A DNA stretch of 64,000 bases. Origin: JAXMCI01 sp046349435 (GTDB lineage Bacteria; Pseudomonadota; Alphaproteobacteria; Dongiales; Dongiaceae). Made by a program: the position numbers and the translations under genes. A model generated the notes under the pieces. That model saw nothing but the letters and a program-made list of their open reading frames with translations, ran no database searches and was not told the DNA's origin. Position 1 is the stretch's first letter. Each line of letters opens with the position of its first letter. The stretch spans positions 166,078-230,077 of the forward strand of contig JAXMCI010000007.1 in the NCBI GenBank assembly GCA_046349435.1, written 5' to 3'. Below, piece by piece: positions 1 to 8,453 of the stretch.

Positions 1-1245
1 GGCGCGGGCCATCATCTGGCACTCGATGGCAAGCGTGTGCAGGAAGTTATAGACCCGCTCTGCCGCCTCGTCGGGATCGAGCCGCTTGCGCAGCTCGGGG
101 TCCTGGGTGGTGACGCCGACCGGGCAGCGGCCGGTGTGGCAGTGGTAGCAGTAGCCGGCCTCGACCCCGACCTCCGACTCGTAGTCGGCCTCCGGGATGT
201 CCTTGTTGCAGTTGAGCGCCATCAGCGCGGCATGCCCGATGGCCACGGCGTCCGCGCCGAGCGCCAGCGCCTTGGCGACGTCGCCGCCGTTGCGGATGCC
301 GCCGGCATAGACCAGGCTGATCTCGCCGGTCTTGCCGACATCGTCCAGCGCCTTGCGCGCCTGGCGGATGGCGGCGATGCCGGGCACGCCGGTCTCCTCG
401 GTGGCGATGTGCGGGCCGGCGCCGGTGCCGCCCTCCATGCCGTCGATGTAGATGCTGTCCGGACCGGTCTTGGCCGCCATGCGGACGTCGTCATAGACGC
501 GCGCCGCACCGAGCTTCAGCTGGATCGGGATTTCCCAGTTGGTCGCCTCGCGGATCTCCTGGATCTTCAGCGCGAGATCGTCGGGACCGAGCCAGTCGGG
601 GTGGCGGGCCGGCGAGCGCTGGTCGATGCCGGCCGGCAGCGAGCGCATCTCGGCGACCTGGTCGGTCACCTTCTGGCCCATCAGATGGCCGCCCAGCCCG
701 ACCTTGCAGCCCTGGCCGATGAAGAACTCGCAGGCGTCGGCGAGCTGCAGGTGGTGCGGGTTGAAGCCGTAGCGCGACTGGATGCACTGGTAGAACCACT
801 TCGAGGAGAAGCGGCGCTCGTCGGGGATCATGCCGCCCTCGCCCGAGCAGGTCGCGGTACCGGCCATGGTGGCGCCGCGGGCCAACGCGATCTTCGCCTC
901 GTAGCTGAGCGCGCCGAAGCTCATGCCGGTGATGTAGATCGGGATGTCGAGCTCGAGCGGCCGCTTGGCCTTCGGGCCGATGATCGTCTTCGTCAGGCAC
1001 TTCTCGCGATAGCCCTCGATGACGAAGCGCGTCAGCGTGCCGGGCAGGAAGGTCAGGTCGTCCCAGCTCGGGATCTTCTTGAACAGCGAGAAGCCGCGCA
1101 TCCGGTAGCGGCCGAGCTCGGACTTGATGTGGATGTCGTCGATCACCTCGGGCGGGAACATGAAGCTGCGCCCGAGGATGCTGGTGTTGCGCTTCGGCTT
1201 CTTCGCCGCCGGCGCCGTCTTCGGCGCCTTCTTCTCCTTGGCCAT
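1..1245 (-). CDS. glxD: GlxD/MgsC-type glutamate synthase FMN-domain protein, 3' end outside the window
   Basis: This resembles the central FMN-binding domain of the glutamate synthase large chain, encoded as a separate protein. The family forms L-glutamate, or N-methylglutamate in methylamine users, with its GlxB and GlxC partners. Visible marks are the barrel segments GGHLMGQKV and GGIRNGGDVAKALALG and a cysteine cluster CYHCHTGRCPVGV (C-x2-C-x4-C) followed by TTQDPELRKR, as in the 3Fe-4S region of GltB. The ATG opens a Lys/Ala-rich tail of about 20 residues. It is the fourth gene after glnT, glxB and glxC, 77 bases behind glxC. The reading frame is still open at base 1, so the C-terminus is missing. 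The family is clear; whether ammonia or methylamine is the natural amine is not decided by the sequence. Confidence 0.9.
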   Translation of the reverse strand, partial: MAKEKKAPKTAPAAKKPKRNTSILGRSFMFPPEVIDDIHIKSELGRYRMRGFSLFKKIPSWDDLTFLPGTLTRFVIEGYREKCLTKTIIGPKAKRPLELDIPIYITGMSFGALSYEAKIALARGATMAGTATCSGEGGMIPDERRFSSKWFYQCIQSRYGFNPHHLQLADACEFFIGQGCKVGLGGHLMGQKVTDQVAEMRSLPAGIDQRSPARHPDWLGPDDLALKIQEIREATNWEIPIQLKLGAARVYDDVRMAAKTGPDSIYIDGMEGGTGAGPHIATEETGVPGIAAIRQARKALDDVGKTGEISLVYAGGIRNGGDVAKALALGADAVAIGHAALMALNCNKDIPEADYESEVGVEAGYCYHCHTGRCPVGVTTQDPELRKRLDPDEAAERVYNFLHTLAIECQMMARA

Positions 1246-1322
1246 CAGGCAGTCCCTCTGCTGCTGCCGGTCCCCGCGGGGACGGCTGTCCTGTCTCGGT
1301 GTCGCTCCTGCCGCGTGCCGGC

Positions 1323-2153
1323 CTAGAGCACGATCTTCTTCTCGCTCGGCTCCAGGTTGTCGTAGTTCCAGAGCTGCTTGCCGGCGACGATCTTGGTCAT
1401 GTTCTCCACGCCGCGCGGCGCCGAGAGCCCGTACATCTTGAGCTTGCGGGAGAGCCAGGCGACGTCGAGGTCGGTCATCTCGCCGGGCACCGCGTCGACG
1501 CCCAGCCCGGCGATCTTGCCGCCGACATAGATCGTGCCGTCGTACATCGAGTCGCCGAGGTTCTTGCCGGCGTCGCCGAGGATGACCATGCGGCCGCGCT
1601 GCATCATGAAGCCGCAGAAGGCACCGGCCCGGCCGCCGACGATGATCGTGCCGCCCTTCATGTCGATGCCCATGCGGGCGCCGACATCGCCCATGCAGAC
1701 GAGGTCGCCGCCGCGCAGCGCCGCGCCGAAGGTCGAGCCGGCGTTCTTCTCGATCACCACCGTGCCGGCCATCATGTTCTCGGCGCAGGACCAGCCGACG
1801 CGCCCCTTGATGCGGACGTTCGGCCCGTCGATCAGCCCGACCCCGAAATAGCCCAGGCTGCCCTCGATGTAGAGCTGCAGCCGGTTCAGGATGCCCACCG
1901 CCAGCGCGTGCTTGGCGCCGGGGTTCTTCATCACGATGGTGCCGTAGCCCTGGCTCATCAGCTCGCGGATCTTGAGATTGATCTGCTTGGTGTCGAGGGG
2001 GCCGGCATCGAACTCGGCCCGCTTGTTGAAATCCACGTCGAAGGCGCCGGGAGAGGTGAAGTTCTCGCCCTCCTCCGCGGAGAAGAAGCGCTGCTGGGTG
2101 CGACCGGTGAGCTGCTCGGTGTGCATCCCCATCTGGTGCGATTCGTGTGCCAT
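1323..2153 (-). CDS. glxC: GlxC/MgsB-type protein, glutamate synthase C-terminal (GXGXG) domain homologue
   Basis: The 276 residues match the stand-alone form of the GltB C-terminal beta-helix domain, a structural subunit of split glutamate synthases. The repeated Gly-rich strands are visible (GAALRGGDLVCMGDVGARMG, then GGTIIVGGRAGAFCGFMMQRG, then GDSMYDGTIYVGGKIAG). It has no catalytic residues of its own and presumably organises GlxB and GlxD. It lies between glxB (66-base gap) and glxD (77-base gap) on the same strand, consistent with one transcript from the glnT promoter. Length is typical of the family. Confidence 0.9.
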   Translation of the reverse strand: MAHESHQMGMHTEQLTGRTQQRFFSAEEGENFTSPGAFDVDFNKRAEFDAGPLDTKQINLKIRELMSQGYGTIVMKNPGAKHALAVGILNRLQLYIEGSLGYFGVGLIDGPNVRIKGRVGWSCAENMMAGTVVIEKNAGSTFGAALRGGDLVCMGDVGARMGIDMKGGTIIVGGRAGAFCGFMMQRGRMVILGDAGKNLGDSMYDGTIYVGGKIAGLGVDAVPGEMTDLDVAWLSRKLKMYGLSAPRGVENMTKIVAGKQLWNYDNLEPSEKKIVL

Positions 2154-2219
2154 GTTCGCGAGGGTTCCGTTCCTAGCCGTCTGTCGGGGCGTCTTCCTGG
2201 GGCTTCTGCCGGGCTCGGC

Positions 2220-3155
2220 TCAGCTCTTCCACACCCGAACCTCGCCCTCATAGGGGTCGAAGGTGTCGATCTCGTGCGGGAACACGCTGCGGATGGCGAC
2301 CTCCTCGGAGGCCAGCGCGATGAACTCGTCGCTCTCGTAGAGCACCATCGGCTTGGCCGCCATCACGTCCTTGGCCATGCCGAGGCTGTCGGCGGTGGCG
2401 ACGAGGTAGGTGAAGACGCCGTCGAGCTCGTCGATCGAGTCCTTCATCGCGTCCTCGAGCGTGGCGCCCTTCTGCATCTTGTCGGCGAGGTAGACGGCGA
2501 TCAGCTCCGAGTCGCAGTTCGACATGAAGCGGTGGCCGCGCCGCTCGAGCTCGCGCCGGCCGTTCCAGTAGTTGGTCAGCTGGCCGTTATGGACCACCGA
2601 GACGTCGGCGAAGGGATAGGCCCAGTAGGGGTGGGCCGAGCGGATGTCGACGTCGGACTCGGTCGCCATGCGGGTGTGGCCGATGGCGTGCGTGCCATTG
2701 AACCCCGGCAGGTCGTATTGCCCGGCCACCCGCGCGGCGTCGCCGAGGTCCTTGATCAGCTCCAGCCCGAGGCCGAGCGAGAGGATCTCGGCGCCCTCGA
2801 TGTCCTCGATGTAGTCGGCCAGCTTGCGGCGGTCGCCGCCGTAGCGCAGCCGGTAGCGATAGGCGTACTCGGTGGCGGTATCCTCCTCGCGGATCTCGGC
2901 GCCGAGCTCGCGCAGCCGGCGGTCGACCTCGTTCTTGCGGTCGACCACCTGGCGGTGGATGTCGAAGCCCTTCCGCATGTCCTCCTGCTCGGCGACCTTG
3001 AAGCGCATCACCAGCTCCTCGCCGCGCGGCTTGCCGTAGAGCGCGAAGCCGGTCGAGTCGGGGCCGCGATGCTTCAAGGACTGCAACATCGCCGTCATTT
3101 CCTGGCCGATGTCGCCGGTCTTGCCGCGGTGGATCAGTCCTGCGATGCCGCACAT
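2220..3155 (-). CDS. glxB: GlxB/MgsA-type class II glutamine amidotransferase
   Basis: This is a class II (Ntn-type) amidotransferase subunit of 311 residues. It begins MCGIAGLIHRG, so Cys2 is the expected N-terminal nucleophile after Met removal, and LKHRGPDSTGFALYG follows as in PurF/GltB amidotransferase domains. Family role: release ammonia from glutamine, or the amine from gamma-glutamylmethylamide, for transfer by the GlxC/GlxD subunits. It starts 19 bases after the glnT stop, so the synthetase product and this enzyme are probably made together. The need for Cys2 at the N-terminus fixes the start. Confidence 0.92.
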   Translation of the reverse strand: MCGIAGLIHRGKTGDIGQEMTAMLQSLKHRGPDSTGFALYGKPRGEELVMRFKVAEQEDMRKGFDIHRQVVDRKNEVDRRLRELGAEIREEDTATEYAYRYRLRYGGDRRKLADYIEDIEGAEILSLGLGLELIKDLGDAARVAGQYDLPGFNGTHAIGHTRMATESDVDIRSAHPYWAYPFADVSVVHNGQLTNYWNGRRELERRGHRFMSNCDSELIAVYLADKMQKGATLEDAMKDSIDELDGVFTYLVATADSLGMAKDVMAAKPMVLYESDEFIALASEEVAIRSVFPHEIDTFDPYEGEVRVWKS

Positions 3156-3174
3156 GGTGCGCTGCTCCTCGAGA

Positions 3175-4641
3175 TTACGGCAGATAGTCCCAGTAGGTCT
3201 GAAGGTCCCAGGGCGTGACGGTGGCCATGAACTTCTCCCACTCGTCGCGCTTGTAGTGCGCGTAGACCTTGTACATCTCGTCCGGCATCGCCGACCGGAT
3301 GACCTCGTCGTTCTCGAGCTCGGTCAGCGCCTCGCCGAGCGACATCGGCAGCTTCTTCACCTTCTTGCCGGCCGCCATGGCGGCGTAGATGTTGCGCTCC
3401 TCCGGCTCGCCCGGGTCGAGGTTGTTGCGGATGCCGTCGTCGAAGGCCTTCAGCAAAGCGGCGGCCATCAGGTACGGGTTCACCGTCGAATCGACCGAGC
3501 GGTACTCGAAGCGGCCGGGCGCCGAGATGCGCAGCGCGCAGGTCCGGTTCTGGTAGCCCCAGTCGGCATAGACCGGCGCCCAGAAGCCGGTGTCCCAGAG
3601 GCGGCGATAGGAGTTGACCGTCGATGAGCCGATCGCGGTCAGCGCGCCGACATGCTTGATCACCCCGCCGATGCAGTTGAGGCCGATCGGGCCCGGCTTC
3701 GACTCGCCCTTGAGCGGCAGGAAGGTGTTCTCGCCGCCCTTGCGGTAGTGGAAGTTCTGCTCCATCCCCGGCATCGGGTCGTTATGCAGCGAGTTGAGCT
3801 TGTCCTCGCCGCCATGCCAGAGCGACAGATTGTGGTGGCAGCCCGAGGCGGAGACGCCCATGAAGGGCTTGGCCATGAAGCAGGCGATCAGGTTGAACTC
3901 GCGCGCCACCTGGGCGCAGATCTGGCGGTAGGTGGTGAGGCGGTCGGCGGTGCGCAGCGCCTCGTCGAACATGAAGTTGAGCTCGAGCTGGCCGGGCGCG
4001 TCCTCGTGGTCGCCCTGGATCATGTCCAGGCCCATCGCCGTGGCGTACTCGATCACCCGCATGAAGACCGGCCGGAGCGATTCGAACTGGTCGATGTGGT
4101 AGCAGTTCGGCTTCGACCAGCCGCCGGACGGCAGCCCGTCCTCGCCCTTCTTCAGCCACATCATCTCCGGCTCGCAGCCGTGCCGGAGATGCAGGCCCTT
4201 GTGGTCCTTCTTGAACTGATCGTGGATGATCCTGAGGTTGCCGCGGCAGTCCGACGTCAGGTGGCCGCCCGGGTTGACCCTCTCCTCGCGGTTGCGGAAG
4301 CAGGTGCAGAAGACGCGGGCGACCCGCTTGTCCCAGGGCAGCTGCACGAAGGTCTCGGGGTCGGGGATGCCGACCAGCTCGGAGGCCTCCGGCCCGTAGC
4401 CGATGTAGTTCTTGTGGCGGTCGACGAAGAGGTTGGCGGTCGAGCCGTAGACCAGCTGGAAGCCGCGCTCGGCGGTCGCCTCCCAATGGTCGGCGGGGAT
4501 GCCCTTGCCGACGATGCGGCCGGTCACCGAGACGAACTGGTAGTAGATGTACTTGATGCCGAGCGCGTCGATCTTGGCGCGCACCTGCTTGACCAGCTCC
4601 TTGCGGCCTTCGGCGCCGACATGGGCTTCCAGATCGGTCAT
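3175..4641 (-). CDS. glnT: GlnT-type glutamine synthetase / gamma-glutamylmethylamide synthetase family
   Basis: The 488-residue protein has glutamine synthetase catalytic motifs: GDHEDAPGQLELN (metal/glutamate site), KPFMGVSASGCHHNLSLW (ATP/ammonium region) and NSYRRLWDTGFWAPVYADW with EYRSVDSTVNPYLMAAALL near the C-terminus. It heads the operon glnT-glxB-glxC-glxD. This arrangement is known from rhizobia, and the equivalent mgs genes with gmaS serve the N-methylglutamate route of methylamine use. The likely reaction is ATP-dependent amidation of glutamate with ammonia or an amine. It is longer than the roughly 435-residue rhizobial GlnT, so substrate assignment is open. It is divergent from a GntR-family gene across 147 bases, which suggests control by that regulator. 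Confidence 0.85.
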   Translation of the reverse strand: MTDLEAHVGAEGRKELVKQVRAKIDALGIKYIYYQFVSVTGRIVGKGIPADHWEATAERGFQLVYGSTANLFVDRHKNYIGYGPEASELVGIPDPETFVQLPWDKRVARVFCTCFRNREERVNPGGHLTSDCRGNLRIIHDQFKKDHKGLHLRHGCEPEMMWLKKGEDGLPSGGWSKPNCYHIDQFESLRPVFMRVIEYATAMGLDMIQGDHEDAPGQLELNFMFDEALRTADRLTTYRQICAQVAREFNLIACFMAKPFMGVSASGCHHNLSLWHGGEDKLNSLHNDPMPGMEQNFHYRKGGENTFLPLKGESKPGPIGLNCIGGVIKHVGALTAIGSSTVNSYRRLWDTGFWAPVYADWGYQNRTCALRISAPGRFEYRSVDSTVNPYLMAAALLKAFDDGIRNNLDPGEPEERNIYAAMAAGKKVKKLPMSLGEALTELENDEVIRSAMPDEMYKVYAHYKRDEWEKFMATVTPWDLQTYWDYLP

Positions 4642-4735
4642 CTCGTCTCCCCTGTTTTGCTTGGGCGCGGCCGAGCCCGGACGCTCGCCTGCTCCGTCGG
4701 ATCTCGCGGGGCCGCTTGACGCGGTCCGGGGAACA

Positions 4736-4779
4736 TTTCAAACATAGTCCGGCCCGGTTTCAAACCAATTTTTTGCAAA
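4736..4779. promoter_or_regulatory. Candidate operator for the GntR regulator in the glnT/GntR divergent region
   Basis: Two copies of TTTCAAAC start at 4736 and 4758, spaced 22 bases (about two helical turns). The second lies in the odd palindrome GGTTTCAAACC (4756-4766), and a third related palindrome, TTTGCAAA, is at 4772-4779. FadR/GntR proteins bind short palindromes, and this sits in an unusually AT-rich patch between the two divergent starts. A TTGACG at 4716-4721 could be the -35 for the regulator gene, placing the first copy over the -10. Binding is inferred, not shown. Confidence 0.45.
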
Positions 4780-4788
4780 GGTTCAGAA

Positions 4789-5559
4789 ATGGCCAAAATT
4801 GGTGGCCGGCCCGCCGCCCCCGCCCCGCGCGCGCTGCCGGCGGTCGCCGCCGGCGCCCGGCTCGGCGGCGAGGTGCGGGTGATTCCGGACCCGGTGCGCG
4901 GCTCGGCCTGGATCACCACCCAGCTGCGCCAGGCGATCGTCTCGGGCGGCTACGGCCATGGCGAGAAGCTGCCGGCCGAGCGCCAGCTCGCCGAGGCCTT
5001 CGGCGCCAGCCGCACCACCGTCCGGCTGGCCCTCGACCAGCTCGAGGCCGAGCGGCTGGTCACCCGCCGGGTGGGCAGCGGCACCTTCGTCAACTTCCGG
5101 CCCAACCAGGCCGAGGCGGTGGCCGAGCTGACCAGCCCGCTGCAGCTGATCGAGGTGCGGCTCGCCGTCGAGCCGCACATGACGCGCCTGGCCGTGCTCA
5201 ACGCCACGGCGCGCGACATCGAGCGGCTGGCCGACGCGGTGACGGAGATCGAGGCGCGCTGCAGCGACCCCGAGAGCTTCACCCTGTGGGACGAGAGCTT
5301 CCACCTGCTGATCGCCGAGGCGACCCGCAACCCGCTGATGGTCTCGGTCTACCGCCAGATCAACGAGGTGCGCGGCCACGGCCAGTGGAACGCGATGAAG
5401 GACAAGGTGCTGACCGCCGAGCGCATGACCGAATACAACCGGCAGCACCGCAGCCTCTACGAGGCGATCCGGGCGCGCGACGTCGAGGGCGCCGTCGCCA
5501 TCGTCACCAACCACCTGCACTATGCCCGCCGCCAGCTGATCGGAGCCGACAGCCAGTGA
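4789..5559 (+). CDS. GntR/FadR-subfamily transcriptional regulator
   Basis: The 256-residue DNA-binding regulator has an N-terminal winged helix-turn-helix (about residues 42-105: LPAERQLAEAFGASRTTVRL, ending in the wing GSGTFVNF) and an all-helical FCD ligand domain behind it (about 115-250, including FHLLIAEATRNPLM and the His-rich end NRQHRSLYEAI...TNHLHYARR). FCD domains usually bind small organic acids through a metal held by Asp/His residues. AAAGG seven bases before the ATG supports this start. It is divergent from glnT-glxBCD and only seven bases ahead of the EamA gene, so it may control both, plus itself. Confidence 0.9.
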   Translation: MAKIGGRPAAPAPRALPAVAAGARLGGEVRVIPDPVRGSAWITTQLRQAIVSGGYGHGEKLPAERQLAEAFGASRTTVRLALDQLEAERLVTRRVGSGTFVNFRPNQAEAVAELTSPLQLIEVRLAVEPHMTRLAVLNATARDIERLADAVTEIEARCSDPESFTLWDESFHLLIAEATRNPLMVSVYRQINEVRGHGQWNAMKDKVLTAERMTEYNRQHRSLYEAIRARDVEGAVAIVTNHLHYARRQLIGADSQ

Positions 5560-5566
5560 ACCCCTC

Positions 5567-6439
5567 TTGAACCCCGGCCTCTGGGGCGCCGTCACCGCAT
5601 TCTGCTGGGGCGGGTCGGACTTCACCGCGCGCTTCACCTCCACGCGCATCGGCTACATCGGCTCCCTGCTCGGCACCTTGCTGGGCGGCGTCATCCTGCT
5701 CAGCCTCATCGTGCTCGCCATGGGCAGCCTGCCCGACTGGCCGGCCGTGCCCTGGGTGCTGGTCGCCGCCTCCGGCCTCGGGCTGATGTTCGGGTCCCTG
5801 TGGCTCTACCTGGCGCTGGCCCGCGGGCCGATCTCGGTGGCCGCGCCGGTGGCGGGCAGCTTCCCGGCCCTGGTCGTGCTCGGCGCCGTGCTGCTCGGCC
5901 ACCGCCCCGGGGCGCTGCAATGGGCCGGGATGGCGCTGGTCTTCGTCGGCGGAGTCGCCATCGCGCGCAGCGCCGAGGCCCATGCCGAGGAGGAGGCCCC
6001 GGCAAGAGGCCATCGCAGCCTTGCCGGGCTCCGGCTGACGGTGCTCATCGCGCTGTCTTCGGCGGTCGCCTTCTCGGGCTCGGTGATCGCCGCCCAGCAG
6101 CTGGTGCCGGTGATCGGCCAGCTGCACACCACCTGGCTGACACGCATGGTGGCGCTCGTCCTGCTGCTGCTGCTCATCGCCGCCCGGCGGGCGTGGCCGG
6201 CCGCGCCGCGGAAGCTGCTGCCGGTGCTCGCGCTGCAGGCGAGCCTTGACACCTTCGGCTATCTCGCCCTCTTCACGGGCAGCGTCGGTCCCGACGCCCA
6301 CATCGCCGCGGTGACCTCGGCCGGCTACGGCGCAGTCACCGCGATCCTCGCCCGCCTCTTCCTGCGCGAGCCGGTCGGCGTCCTGCAGTGGCTCGGCATC
6401 GCCGTGCTGACGGCGGGGGTGACCCTGCTCTCCGCCTGA
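5567..6439 (+). CDS. EamA/DMT-family transporter
   Basis: This inner-membrane protein of 290 residues consists of about ten hydrophobic helices in two repeats of five, the layout of drug/metabolite exporters (e.g. GLWGAVTAFCWGGSDFTARF at the start and VLQWLGIAVLTAGVTLLSA at the end). The reading frame starts with TTG just after the regulator stop; no ATG or GTG is available near the conserved first helix. Gene order regulator-transporter-ureohydrolase suggests export of an amine or amino-acid-like compound, but the substrate cannot be read from the sequence. Confidence 0.8.
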   Translation: MNPGLWGAVTAFCWGGSDFTARFTSTRIGYIGSLLGTLLGGVILLSLIVLAMGSLPDWPAVPWVLVAASGLGLMFGSLWLYLALARGPISVAAPVAGSFPALVVLGAVLLGHRPGALQWAGMALVFVGGVAIARSAEAHAEEEAPARGHRSLAGLRLTVLIALSSAVAFSGSVIAAQQLVPVIGQLHTTWLTRMVALVLLLLLIAARRAWPAAPRKLLPVLALQASLDTFGYLALFTGSVGPDAHIAAVTSAGYGAVTAILARLFLREPVGVLQWLGIAVLTAGVTLLSA

Positions 6440-6514
6440 CCGGACGCCGCGCTTGACCCCGGCCAGCGGCTGCGGCCCGATGGCGCCAGCCGCACCGCTC
6501 CGCGAGGCCCCGCC

Positions 6515-7468
6515 ATGAACCGCGTCCACCACCAGCCGCTCGGCGGCAACCAGATGCCCCGCTTCGGCGGCCCCGCCACCATGATGCGGCTGCCGAGCCG
6601 CCCGGACGCCACCGGGCTCGACGCCTGCTTCGTCGGCGTGCCGTTCGACATCGGCACCTCGAACCGGGCGGGGGCGCGCTTCGGGCCGCGGCAGATCCGC
6701 GCCGAATCCTGCCTGATCCGGCCCTACAACATGGCGACCCGCGCGGCGCCCTTCGACAGCCTGTCGGTGGCCGACATCGGCGACGTCGCGATCAACACCT
6801 TCAACCTGACGCGCAGCATCGAGATCATCGAGCAGGCCTACGACGCGATCCTGGCCGCCGGCTGCAAGCCGCTCACCCTGGGCGGCGACCACACCATCGC
6901 GCTGCCGATCCTGCGGGCGCTGGCCCGGCGCCACGGGCCGGTGGGCATGGTCCATGTCGACGCCCATGCCGACATCAACGAGAACATGTTTGGCGAGCCG
7001 GTGGCGCACGGCACGCCGTTCCGCCGCGCCGTCGAGGAGGGCCTGCTCGACGGCCGCCGGGTGGTGCAGATCGGGCTGCGCGGCACCGGCTACGCGGCCG
7101 AGGATTTCGACTGGCCGCGTTCGCAGGGCTTCCGCGTCGTGCAGGCCGAGGAATGCTGGCACCGCTCGCTGACGCCGCTGATGGCCGAGGTGCGCGCTCA
7201 GCTCGGCGCCGGACCGGTCTATCTCAGCTTCGACATCGACGGGCTCGACCCGGCCTATGCCGGCGGCACCGGCACGCCGGAGATCGGCGGGCTGACCACG
7301 ATCCAGGGGCTGGAGGTCATCCGCGGCTGCCGCGGCCTCGACCTGGTCGGCTGCGACCTGGTCGAGGTGTCGCCGCCCTACGACCCGACCGGCAATACCG
7401 CGCTGACCGCGGCTAATCTGCTGTTCGAGATGCTCTGCGTGCTGCCGGGGGTGCAGTATCGCGGCTGA
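6515..7468 (+). CDS. Agmatinase-family ureohydrolase
   Basis: This 317-residue enzyme of the arginase/agmatinase superfamily has the binuclear manganese ligands in order: GGDHT (His126), HVDAHAD (Asp149, His151, Asp153) and SFDIDGLDP (Asp240, Asp242). The family cleaves guanidino compounds (agmatine, guanidinobutyrate, guanidinopropionate or guanidine) to urea plus an amine. Length and motif spacing match SpeB-type enzymes rather than arginases. It follows the EamA gene by 75 bases on the same strand. The amine-nitrogen theme fits the neighbouring glnT-glx operon, but the substrate is not determined. Confidence 0.88.
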   Translation: MNRVHHQPLGGNQMPRFGGPATMMRLPSRPDATGLDACFVGVPFDIGTSNRAGARFGPRQIRAESCLIRPYNMATRAAPFDSLSVADIGDVAINTFNLTRSIEIIEQAYDAILAAGCKPLTLGGDHTIALPILRALARRHGPVGMVHVDAHADINENMFGEPVAHGTPFRRAVEEGLLDGRRVVQIGLRGTGYAAEDFDWPRSQGFRVVQAEECWHRSLTPLMAEVRAQLGAGPVYLSFDIDGLDPAYAGGTGTPEIGGLTTIQGLEVIRGCRGLDLVGCDLVEVSPPYDPTGNTALTAANLLFEMLCVLPGVQYRG

Positions 7469-7531
7469 GAGCCGGCAGCGAACGCTCGCGCCGCCGGCTG
7501 AGGACACGACAGGTTCTTCATGTCCACGCCA

Positions 7532-7559
7532 TTGTTTTTTAATTCTGTTGTGGCATAAT
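7532..7559 (+). promoter_or_regulatory. Putative sigma-70-type promoter of the M15 peptidase gene
   Basis: TTGTTT (7532-7537), a 16-base spacer and CATAAT (7554-7559) lie in a conspicuously AT-rich stretch (about 7530-7592) about 90 bases ahead of the peptidase start. Further AT-rich boxes (TATTAT, TATACT) follow at 7584-7592, so the exact start site is uncertain. Confidence 0.4.
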
Positions 7560-7646
7560 GAATCAAGATAGTTGCCGCTAATATATTATACTGCGCGGCG
7601 GAACTGCCCTAGTCTGGGGCCGGCCGGCAGGAATTGGGGGTTGCCG

Positions 7647-8447
7647 ATGAGCGTGGAACAGACCTATCTCGAGCGAACCTTTCTCGTCGAGAGCGGCGAC
7701 GCCCGCATCAGGCTGCAGAACGACCTGCTGCAGTTCGACAGGTACGGAGCGGCCGATCCCTTGCCGCCGGGATGTCGTGTCGGAGACTTCAGGACCATCG
7801 CCAAGGATACGCGGATCGGCATCGGCGACGCCCGGGTCCTGCCGGGCGACATGATCTTCGCCCACGCACATCTCGCCGATGCGCCGGGCACGGTCTTCGG
7901 CTGGACCTCGTCGCAGAACCTGCAGGGCAAGTTCGTGAACGAGACGCTCGGCGCGCTCATGTCGGCCTCGAACGACCCGCACGGCGACAACGCCGCCTGG
8001 CAGAAGGGCGAGTATCTCGGCCAGTGGACGCTGGTGCAGATCGTCGGCATCGACCTCAAGGTGAAGCGGCTGGCGCGGGACACGGCCGAGGCATATCTCG
8101 GCCTGGTCGCCGATGCACGGAGCGCCGGCGTGCAGGTCGCGCTGTCCAGCGGCTTCCGCAGCTACGCCGAGCAGAGATACCTCTATGACGGCTACAAGGC
8201 GGGCAAGCACGGCTTCAACACCGCCGCCGCGCCCGGCTACTCCAATCACCAGAACGGGCGCGCCTTCGACATCGCCCTGGCCGGCTTCGACGGCGACCGG
8301 GTCTATGACTGGCTGAAGGCGAACGGCCCGGCGCACGGCTTCATCCGCACGGTGGAGGGCGAGCCCTGGCACTGGGAATACCAGCCCACGCTCGCCAGCG
8401 AGCTTCTCGCCAAGGGCCGGTTCAAGGCGGACGGCGTGAGCCATTAG
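7647..8447 (+). CDS. M15-family (VanY-like) D-Ala-D-Ala peptidase with an N-terminal extension
   Basis: The C-terminal half is a zinc peptidase of the VanY/M15 type: SSGFRSYAEQRYLYDGY, then SNHQNGRAFDIA (His201 and Asp208 as zinc ligands) and GEPWHWEY (Glu239 as catalytic base, His242 as third ligand). The family trims peptidoglycan stem peptides. Residues 1-145 are a separate region I do not recognise, and there is no signal peptide, so it may leave the cell by another route or act as a lysin. The ATG is chosen because TTGGGGG lies six bases upstream; an upstream in-frame start at 7572 lacks such a site. The AT-rich promoter region stands out from its surroundings. Confidence 0.82.
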   Translation: MSVEQTYLERTFLVESGDARIRLQNDLLQFDRYGAADPLPPGCRVGDFRTIAKDTRIGIGDARVLPGDMIFAHAHLADAPGTVFGWTSSQNLQGKFVNETLGALMSASNDPHGDNAAWQKGEYLGQWTLVQIVGIDLKVKRLARDTAEAYLGLVADARSAGVQVALSSGFRSYAEQRYLYDGYKAGKHGFNTAAAPGYSNHQNGRAFDIALAGFDGDRVYDWLKANGPAHGFIRTVEGEPWHWEYQPTLASELLAKGRFKADGVSH

Positions 8448-8453
8448 CCCAGG

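Noticed and set aside
4642..4788. Sigma-54 promoter for glnT
   Set aside because: No GG-N10-GC pair with the TGGCAC/TTGCA context was found on the minus strand.
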